From a virus, in IMG/VR virus record IMGVR_UViG_3300035184_000106, positions 1 to 20,230 of that record: a DNA stretch of 20,230 nucleotides; one strand, written 5' to 3'. Both the position numbers and the translations under genes were made by a program. This document shows positions 16,563 through 20,230 of this stretch, piece by piece; positions within the stretch are counted from its first letter, which is position 1; each line of letters begins with the position of its first letter. The notes below the pieces were generated by a model. It ran no database searches. It saw nothing but the letters and a program-made list of their open reading frames with translations, and had not been told where the DNA came from.

Positions 16563-16604
16563 ATAACCTGAAGGTCGTAGGTTCAAATCCTACTCCCGCA
16601 ACCA
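16563..16604 (+). other. attP: attP core: 3' half of a tRNA-fMet gene
   Basis: The 42 nt begin with ATAACCTGAAGG and run through the T-arm and loop (GTAGGTTCAAATCCTAC) to TCCCGCAACCA. This is the 3' half of bacterial initiator tRNA from inside the anticodon loop to the CCA end. The 5' half is absent and the bases before it diverge (CCCTAT instead of CTCAT), so this is not a working tRNA. Phage integrases commonly use a tRNA 3' end as the crossover site, restoring the host gene on integration. It lies 1.2 kb from the integrase with phage genes on both sides, so it is attP rather than an attL/attR end. The host target would be tRNA-fMet(CAT). Confidence 0.85.
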
Positions 16605-16615
16605 AATTTAATGAA

Positions 16616-16638
16616 ATCAAGGGCTTAGTGCCTTTGAT
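16616..16638 (+). other. Stem-loop directly after the att core
   Basis: ATCAAGGGC (16616-16624), loop TTAGT, GCCTTTGAT (16630-16638): a 9-bp stem with one G-T wobble when read on the + strand. It follows the tRNA 3' end by 11 nt, where it could act as a weak terminator for the host tRNA after integration; no run of T follows directly. A further inverted pair GTTGAC (16647-16652) / GTCAAC (16673-16678), 20 nt apart, may be integrase arm or excisionase sites. The rest of 16639-16716 shows nothing I recognise. Confidence 0.4.
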
Positions 16639-16716
16639 TGTGTTGTGTTGACATATTTTGTCTTTTTTACCCGTCAACGCAACTATTTTTGACTACTATG
16701 TTCTAGTTATTGCAGT

Positions 16717-16872
16717 TTAGTCATCATACGTCTGTTTGTTATGCTTACGGAATCGTTTATTGTAAGCACGTTTGATCTTCTTCAACTGCCCAGATTTCCA
16801 CAGGTAAAACTTACGTGCTTTGGTGAGGCCATCATATTCATCACCACCGTTCATGGGTATGCGTTTAGTCAT
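16717..16872 (-). CDS. Small basic hypothetical protein (51 aa)
   Basis: Starts at ATG 16872 and stops at TAA 16719-16717. The protein begins MTKRIPMNGGDEYDGLTKAR and then forms a very basic helix rich in Lys, Arg and Tyr (about residues 18-48), ending DD. Fourteen Lys/Arg in about 30 residues suggests nucleic acid or acidic-partner binding. I do not recognise the family. It lies 28 nt after thyX. GGAGG is 12-13 nt upstream, slightly far; between lies an overlapping ATG AAC AAA TGA mini-frame whose stop overlaps this start, an arrangement repeated at two other genes in the window. It is the last gene before the attP region. Confidence 0.65.
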   Translation of the reverse strand: MTKRIPMNGGDEYDGLTKARKFYLWKSGQLKKIKRAYNKRFRKHNKQTYDD

Positions 16873-16900
16873 TTGTTCATTAGCCCTCCGGTCCTGTTAT

Positions 16901-17635
16901 TTACACATCTATCAAAGCCACCCATGATACAGGGAACAACTCTTCCATCTTCAAGCTAATGTCCCATGCCACCTGTTGTGTCTCAGCCTGTGTATCCGTG
17001 GCACACCTTAGTTTACACATATCAGCAAATGCATCTAAACTACCTGACCAGTACCACTCAGTCATAGTGTTCTGAGGTAATACCATCCGGGCTTGTTCTG
17101 GTGCTACACCTGCATCCAAGAGTGATTGATACAATTCATGTTGTAGTTTTTGATAGTGTGTCTGTGTCTCACCCACTAAGAAGTTTGGATTACGTTTATC
17201 AGGCACGTTGTATAACTCTACAACACCTTCACTACCTTGCTTCTTGTCAGCAGACTTGCCACGCCATTCATCAGGCTCATAGAATTCAGGTTTACTGTCC
17301 ACATACCTACGGCTGATCTCATTCCACCTCAGGAACTTATGTTTCACCAGTTGCCTAGCGACAAAGATAGGTGCCTTGATGTGAAATGATGCAAAGGCAT
17401 GCCCAAAGGGGGATATATGCTTATGCTCGGCTAAGTATTTTATCAGCTTTTCGTCTTTTTCGTACAATTCGTAGGTAAAGTCCTGATGGCATCCTACTTC
17501 TCCACAATTGGGATAATTTTCACACCCATAGGCTTCATTCTCATACCATTCACTTTTCTTACCAAAGCTAACCCGTGCTGCATTGACTACCGACAGGTCC
17601 GTGCCCATGTGGTCTATGTATGTCGCCTTTATCAT
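16901..17635 (-). CDS. thyX: Flavin-dependent thymidylate synthase
   Basis: Makes dTMP from dUMP using FAD, NADPH and methylene-tetrahydrofolate. The ThyX signature is seen as KHKFLRWNEISRRY (98-111), preceded by HISPFGHAFASFHIKAPIFVARQ; the usual RHR is KHK here, a change I believe also occurs in other phage ThyX proteins. The N-terminal VNAARVSFGKKSEW is typical. Between it and DEKLIKYL lies an insertion of about 26 residues with Cys38, Cys44 and Cys49-His50, which could bind a metal ion. At 244 residues it is slightly longer than common ThyX. The start ATG 17635 overlaps the stop of the preceding small gene as ATGA. With RNR and MazG it completes a phage dNTP-supply set. Confidence 0.95.
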   Translation of the reverse strand: MIKATYIDHMGTDLSVVNAARVSFGKKSEWYENEAYGCENYPNCGEVGCHQDFTYELYEKDEKLIKYLAEHKHISPFGHAFASFHIKAPIFVARQLVKHKFLRWNEISRRYVDSKPEFYEPDEWRGKSADKKQGSEGVVELYNVPDKRNPNFLVGETQTHYQKLQHELYQSLLDAGVAPEQARMVLPQNTMTEWYWSGSLDAFADMCKLRCATDTQAETQQVAWDISLKMEELFPVSWVALIDV

Positions 17636-17784
17636 TTAATAGTAGCCTTTCTGATCTCACTTCTAAGTGAGCTAAATAAATCAATCAAACGCTCAGTAAG
17701 TTGTGCGCTTTGGATGGCATTGCAACCTGTCACCTTTTCCAGCTCACGTTCAAACTCTGTCCGAGCCTCACTTACATCACGCAT
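17632..17784 (-). CDS. Small helical protein between integrase and thyX (50 aa)
   Basis: ATG 17784 has AAGGA 7 nt upstream, and the stop overlaps the thyX start as ATGA. The sequence (MRDVSEARTEFERELEKVTG at the N-terminus) reads as two amphipathic helices separated around GCNA at residues 20-23, with charged faces suited to dimer or coiled-coil packing. No family is recognised. An excisionase would be an attractive guess because it adjoins the integrase, but it lacks the basic winged-helix look and I do not claim it. Its start codon lies within the third of three 20-bp-spaced copies of GTAATGCGTGA that begin at the integrase stop codon. Confidence 0.65.
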   Translation of the reverse strand: MRDVSEARTEFERELEKVTGCNAIQSAQLTERLIDLFSSLRSEIRKATIK

Positions 17785-17827
17785 TACTTGTTCCTTTCAC
17801 GCATTACTTATTAGCTTCACGCATTAC
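17777..17827 (-). repeat. Three direct repeats of GTAATGCGTGA spaced exactly 20 bp
   Basis: Copies of the 11-mer occupy 17827-17817, 17807-17797 and 17787-17777 on the - strand. The first contains the integrase stop codon, the last the start codon of the 50-aa gene. The first two 20-bp units agree at 16 of 20 positions. Each of these two copies opens a 6-codon frame (MREANK, MRERNK) ending in TAA that overlaps the next ATG as TAATG. Confidence 0.85.
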
Positions 17828-18908
17828 CCCAGCGCTTTTGCATCCCACGGGCTGCAGTTTTTCGTGTGGGGTTGACGTATATCTCAAGCATCTGACGGGA
17901 AGTGTGGCCAGTGACCGCAGCAATCTCGTCCTCAGTACATCCAGCTTGACCCATCTCGGTGGCCCCACTGCGTCTAAGATCCCTGATTTGTAGATCTGAA
18001 CTTAGTTTGGCTTTGGTTCGCACGAGTTGAGCAATCTTGGCATACATCCTCATATCGTATGGTCTGCCAGTAGCCTCGTAGTTAATGATGAAGTCATCAT
18101 CATCGCCTCGTGCAATATCAGCAAACCGTTTACTGAGGCATGGGGATAATACTAGATCCATAGGAGTTTGGGTCTTCTCCTGATTGAACTTAAATGCTTC
18201 ACCATCGAAGTTGCCCCACAACAGCTTGCGCATGTCACCGGGCCGCTGGCACATATCATAGCAAAGCAGAGCCAATGTACCGACAGAATGGTATCCCATC
18301 TTATCTGCCATAGACACAAAAGCATCTACATCATCAGGTAACCATCTTATGCGCCGTATGGTGAGCTTCTTTAGGCCCATCTGTTGAAAGGGATTGGATG
18401 CACCGTCACCTAAGACGCCACGGCGTCCAACAAACCATATCCTACGCAGCACCTTGACCACGCTATTGGCCCGGTGGTCGCTCTTCTCATTCTTAATGGT
18501 AAGAAACAGGTCGTCTGCTGTCTTGGCATTCACACTTTTAATTAGCATGCGGCCAAAAGGGATATTAGACTGACCAATCCGTAGCTCTGATGCTGTTTTG
18601 TACAAGAAACGATATGTTCTCTTGCTGTTTTCAGACAGGCTCTTGAACGCATCACGGCTGGTGTAGAATTGGAACAGTGAATCAACAGTGTCCTCCTCTA
18701 TGTGCAGCTTTTTAGTAGGTCGCTGTGTGCGTTTGTAGTGATCAAAGGCTGCTTCTATCTGCAATGACCTATCTTTGGCCTCTTGGAAAGAATCATACTT
18801 CTCATAACCCACGTCTAAAGCCTTTCTAACGGCCTTGGATGGGTTGATTACCCAGATCATTCCTTGCTTCAGTTTGACCTGTTGCATGTATTTATAATGG
18901 CGCTTCAT
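17817..18908 (-). CDS. int: Tyrosine recombinase integrase (363 aa)
   Basis: Catalyses site-specific recombination between attP and a host attB. The catalytic set is present: Arg222 (QRPGDMRKL), Lys245 (EKTQT), the box Arg309-Asp-Leu-Arg312 (IRDLRRSGAT, where Arg replaces the usual His of HxxR), His335 (VTGHTS) and the nucleophile Tyr344 (LEIYV). Residues about 75-160 form the core-binding domain, and the basic N-terminal 70 residues are probably the arm-binding domain. A start at ATG 18908 with GAGG 8-9 nt upstream fits. The probable attP, a tRNA-fMet 3' half, lies 1.2 kb away, beyond thyX. The gene is followed by tandem repeats and the 50-aa gene. Integrase in a T7-like phage implies a temperate option. 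Confidence 0.95.
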   Translation of the reverse strand: MKRHYKYMQQVKLKQGMIWVINPSKAVRKALDVGYEKYDSFQEAKDRSLQIEAAFDHYKRTQRPTKKLHIEEDTVDSLFQFYTSRDAFKSLSENSKRTYRFLYKTASELRIGQSNIPFGRMLIKSVNAKTADDLFLTIKNEKSDHRANSVVKVLRRIWFVGRRGVLGDGASNPFQQMGLKKLTIRRIRWLPDDVDAFVSMADKMGYHSVGTLALLCYDMCQRPGDMRKLLWGNFDGEAFKFNQEKTQTPMDLVLSPCLSKRFADIARGDDDDFIINYEATGRPYDMRMYAKIAQLVRTKAKLSSDLQIRDLRRSGATEMGQAGCTEDEIAAVTGHTSRQMLEIYVNPTRKTAARGMQKRWGNA

Positions 18909-18953
18909 TCCTATACCTCACGTAGTTATCAGCCCTGACAACATGCATGGGAC

Positions 18954-18965
18954 ACTTAGCTAAGT
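18954..18965. promoter_or_regulatory. 12-bp palindrome ACTTAGCTAAGT upstream of integrase
   Basis: A perfect dyad 46 nt before the integrase start codon and just upstream of the + strand small RNA candidate, in AT-rich DNA. Its position between divergent transcription units suggests a repressor or excisionase operator. No promoter hexamers are clear enough to place it relative to a start site. Confidence 0.35.
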
Positions 18966-18983
18966 CAATATAAATAATAGTAG

Positions 18984-19106
18984 ACACCCAGAATGGTGTT
19001 TGGTAAGGTGTTAATACGGACTAACCTCCCTTAGTTCGTTCCTCCCTGTTGGTTTAAATCCAACGCCTCACTGGCCCCGCCCTTTAATTAAGGCGGGGTC
19101 TTTTTT
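18984..19106 (+). ncRNA. Candidate small RNA with anti-Shine-Dalgarno loop
   Basis: No protein frame of note is present, but the + strand folds into consecutive hairpins. A 5-bp stem at 18984-18999 comes first. Then a 9-bp stem (ACGGACTAA 19016-19024 with TTAGTTCGT 19031-19039, one G-T pair) presents CCTCCC (19025-19030) as its entire loop. A second CCTCCC follows unpaired (19041-19046), then a 5-bp stem with a 7-nt loop (19048-19064), and finally a strong terminator. CCUCCC is complementary to GGGAGG ribosome sites. Alphaproteobacterial cuckoo/CcsR RNAs have this style: anti-SD motifs in loops plus an intrinsic terminator. The 5' end is not defined; AATAAT near 18974-18979 could be a -10. 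Membership of that family is inference. Confidence 0.5.
19075..19106 (+). terminator. Strong intrinsic terminator (rightward)
   Basis: CCCCGCC (19075-19081) pairs with GGCGGGG (19092-19098) around an AT-rich loop, followed by TC and six T. No + strand protein gene ends here, which is why a non-coding transcript is proposed. Confidence 0.85.
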
Positions 19107-19110
19107 CATA

Positions 19111-19133
19111 GAAAAAGGGGCCAAAAGGCCCCT
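19111..19133 (-). terminator. Intrinsic terminator (leftward) of the 60-aa gene
   Basis: On the - strand AGGGGCC (19133-19127), loop TTTT, GGCCCCT (19122-19116), then further T residues to 19112. It lies 32 nt beyond the leftward gene at 19166-19348 and faces the rightward terminator at 19075-19106, insulating the two units. Confidence 0.8.
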
Positions 19134-19142
19134 AAAACTAGA

Positions 19143-19156
19143 ATTACTGACACGTC
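19143..19156. repeat. Direct repeat copy 1, ATTACTGACACGTC
   Basis: Identical 14-mer to 19396-19409, with similarity continuing on both sides. This copy lies just after the stop codon of the 60-aa gene; the other covers its promoter, so the pair brackets the gene. Confidence 0.75.
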
Positions 19157-19165
19157 GATGTATTA

Positions 19166-19348
19166 CTATTTTATGTAAGCTATAGTTTTAAATCCGTTGT
19201 CGTGACCATCATCAGGGTCGGTTCTTACGGTAAACATCTCACCAGTGTCCATCTGGCACACATAAATTGGCTTTGTTTGATCTTCGTACAAACTTGCATC
19301 AAGTAGAGCATTGCCCAACTCTTGTGCTTCTAACTTTGTTAGTAACAT
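19166..19348 (-). CDS. Small hypothetical protein with its own promoter (60 aa)
   Basis: The frame is open to an ATG at 19381, but AGGAGA lies 6 nt before the ATG at 19348 while the upstream ATG has no ribosome site, so 19348 is chosen. The protein starts MLLTKLEAQELGNALLDASL, an amphipathic helix, followed by a beta-rich part (PIYVCQMDTGEMFTVRTD and KTIAYIK). I do not recognise it. The composition (acidic, no helix-turn-helix) does not support a repressor. It is a monocistronic unit with a promoter at 19383-19411 and terminator at 19111-19133, divergent from the + strand genes starting at 19639, which suggests a regulatory or very early product. Confidence 0.7.
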   Translation of the reverse strand: MLLTKLEAQELGNALLDASLYEDQTKPIYVCQMDTGEMFTVRTDPDDGHDNGFKTIAYIK

Positions 19349-19382
19349 TACTTCTCCTGATGATCCTGTTGCTTGTATCATT

Positions 19383-19411
19383 TTGATAAAATAGTATTAC
19401 TGACACGTCAA
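19383..19411 (-). promoter_or_regulatory. Promoter of the 60-aa gene, overlapping a repeat
   Basis: On the - strand TTGACG (19411-19406), a 17-nt spacer and TATCAA (19388-19383) place a start site near 19376, ahead of the ATG at 19348. The -35 hexamer lies partly within TGACACGTCA (19401-19410), an inverted repeat (TGAC, 2 nt, GTCA), so a bound protein would block it. Confidence 0.55.
19396..19409. repeat. Direct repeat copy 2, ATTACTGACACGTC
   Basis: Second copy of the 14-mer at 19143-19156, 253 bp away, lying over the spacer and -35 of the leftward promoter. Confidence 0.75.
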
Positions 19412-19532
19412 GACATAACTACTACACACAAGCATTTTAACTAGAACACACATTGATCCAACATTATGCTGGCAGTATCGGCATCCCCCAACACCACATA
19501 GACGCATCTTGATTAACATATGCACAACACCT

Positions 19533-19552
19533 TGTTCCCCAGCTTGGGAACA
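19533..19552. promoter_or_regulatory. Inverted repeat TGTTCCC-N6-GGGAACA
   Basis: A perfect 7-bp dyad in the 257-bp gap between the divergent genes at 19348 and 19639. It could be an operator or a leader hairpin; no T run follows. Spacing differs from the alphaproteobacterial LexA box (GTTC-N7-GTTC). Otherwise 19412-19638 shows only GC-rich leader structure near 19588-19609 and the ribosome site. Confidence 0.4.
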
Positions 19553-19638
19553 CTCTTGTGGACACCCTCATTCTGTTTTGGTATTTGGGGGCCGGGGTGA
19601 TTTGCCCCACTACAAACTAACTGAGAGGAAATGACCAA

Positions 19639-19947
19639 ATGACAAAACCAACCATTGCGCCCATCGTGAACATCACCGAGCTGGCCAACAGTCTGAGCAA
19701 CACCCAGATTTGTGATCTGCTAAATTGTGTTGGCAGCCGCATAGATGTCTTTTTTGGGCTGCATAATATGTGCTGCCTATCATCTGAATTTAGCAGCGCC
19801 TGTATGAATGGCCCATCAATTCAGATAAATTGCGAAACCGCAGATTTGGATGATCTGATCGAGCATGAGTTTTTCGCCTATGCCGTGAACAAGGGTGGAG
19901 GTAATACAGAGGGACAGAGTGAAGGCTGTTCCCATAATAGCGAATGA
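19639..19947 (+). CDS. Hypothetical early protein (102 aa)
   Basis: First rightward gene after the regulatory region. The start is ATG 19639; an ATG 8 nt earlier opens only ATG ACC AAA TGA, whose stop overlaps this start, and GAGAGG lies just upstream of both. The protein has an N-terminal helical part (ITELANSLSNTQICDLLNCV), a Cys-rich middle (Cys45, Cys46, Cys55 and Cys64 among them), an acidic helix (ADLDDLIEHEFFAYAV, about 68-83) and a Gly/Ser/Glu tail. No family is recognised; the cysteines lack a clear zinc-ligand spacing. Its stop overlaps the next mini-gene as ATGA. Confidence 0.65.
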   Translation: MTKPTIAPIVNITELANSLSNTQICDLLNCVGSRIDVFFGLHNMCCLSSEFSSACMNGPSIQINCETADLDDLIEHEFFAYAVNKGGGNTEGQSEGCSHNSE

Positions 19948-20012
19948 ATAACATCTATCACGTTTTGGGATTTCTCACATTCTGGGGTTTGTGCTTCTAT
20001 CTAATAGCCTGA
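19944..20012 (+). CDS. Membrane miniprotein (22 aa)
   Basis: ATG 19944 overlaps the preceding stop (ATGA) and the frame ends at TGA 20010-20012. After MNNIYHV the remaining 15 residues (LGFLTFWGLCFYLIA) are almost all hydrophobic or aromatic, enough for one membrane span. Coupled start, hydrophobic composition and the terminator shortly after support real translation. Small inner-membrane phage peptides can affect the host envelope or exclude other phages, but no specific role can be read. A chance short frame cannot be ruled out. Confidence 0.45.
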   Translation: MNNIYHVLGFLTFWGLCFYLIA

Positions 20013-20059
20013 TCACAGCGCCGTGAAATCTGCATCATCTACATCATGAACAACAATAG

Positions 20060-20089
20060 CCGCCCCTGTTAATTCCGGGGCGGTTTTTT
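20060..20089 (+). terminator. Intrinsic terminator after the early mini-operon
   Basis: CCGCCCC (20060-20066) pairs with GGGGCGG (20077-20083) around a 10-nt loop, followed by six T (20084-20089). It ends the transcript carrying the 102-aa and 22-aa genes, 48 nt beyond the latter. Confidence 0.88.
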
Positions 20090-20198
20090 GTTATCTGCTT
20101 TCCCAGTTTAATAAAGTGTTGCCAAGACCACCAAACAAATGCTAACGGTTGGCATGGCCGGAGGCCTGTTTAAATTTTAACCAACTGGAGATGACCAA

Positions 20199-20230
20199 AT
20201 GAACAAGATCACATTGACCGGATTTGCTAA
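20199..20230 (+). CDS. Start of a small early gene, cut by the window end
   Basis: ATG 20199 opens MNKITLTGFA and runs off the window. Its leader (AACCAACTGGAGATGACCAAATGA) closely matches that of the gene at 19639, including the overlapping ATG ACC AAA TGA mini-frame and a GGAG site. Between 20090 and 20190 I see no clear promoter, only an inverted pair TGCCAA / TTGGCA. The product cannot be identified from ten residues. Confidence 0.6.
   Translation, partial: MNKITLTGFA

Noticed and set aside
16563-16604. Functional tRNA gene
   Set aside because: Only the part from the anticodon loop to CCA is present; the bases upstream cannot form the acceptor, D or anticodon 5' strands.
19048-19071. 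T-arm-like stem GTTGG-TTTAAAT-CCAAC suggesting another tRNA
   Set aside because: No pairing partner for the following 7 nt upstream, no anticodon arm at the right distance and no CCA; it is better explained as a hairpin of the small RNA candidate.
19533-19552. LexA box
   Set aside because: The dyad is GTTC-N10-GAAC in orientation and spacing unlike the alphaproteobacterial GTTC-N7-GTTC or the GAAC-N7-GTTC form.

Overview
The window looks like part of the genome of a T7-like podovirus infecting a marine alphaproteobacterium, of the HMO-2011 (SAR116 phage) type. The strongest marker is a family A DNA polymerase carrying two DnaJ-type CXXCXGXG zinc motifs. It sits beside a separate TOPRIM primase and DnaB-type helicase, a RecB/Cas4-like exonuclease, a small PD-(D/E)XK endonuclease, MazG, a class II ribonucleotide reductase, ThyX and a tyrosine integrase. 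A 42-nt piece identical in kind to the 3' half of an alphaproteobacterial tRNA-fMet gene lies between the integrase/thyX block and the primase and is the likely attP. Because attP is internal, with phage genes on both sides, this reads as a free phage (or excised) genome and not an integrated prophage.

Layout. (1) Bases 1-6159, + strand: two very large virion genes, the first open at the window's left edge, probably internal/ejection proteins. (2) Bases 6160-6190: a terminator for leftward transcription at the point where the virion and replication modules converge. (3) Bases 6235-16412, - strand: the replication and nucleotide module, transcribed from a recognisable sigma70-like promoter at about 16459-16486. 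In transcription order it holds primase, small genes, a terminator, helicase, DNA polymerase, a putative ssDNA-binding protein, Cas4-like exonuclease, endonuclease, a hypothetical acidic protein, DUF3310, MazG, RNR, an Rmf/CrpP-like miniprotein, a second nuclease-like protein and a small hypothetical. Most neighbours overlap by 1-40 nt. (4) Bases 16413-16716: attP region. (5) Bases 16717-18908, - strand: integrase, a 50-aa gene, thyX and a 51-aa gene. (6) Bases 18909-20230: a regulatory region with a candidate + strand small RNA displaying CCUCCC in a hairpin loop and ending in a strong terminator. It also holds a leftward 60-aa gene with its own promoter, and then rightward small early genes including a 22-residue membrane miniprotein.

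How it works together. MazG, class II RNR and ThyX feed dNTP synthesis. Primase, helicase, polymerase, the putative SSB and the nucleases replicate DNA and recycle host DNA. Integrase plus attP give the option of lysogeny at tRNA-fMet. No RNA polymerase, repressor or lysis gene is visible in the window.

The most interesting points are the anti-Shine-Dalgarno small RNA candidate, the internal tRNA-fMet attP, the zinc-motif polymerase, three 20-bp-spaced repeats that create tiny coupled ORFs at the integrase/next-gene junction, the repeated ATG-N6-TGA leaders ahead of small genes, and a broken small gene at 15430-15608.
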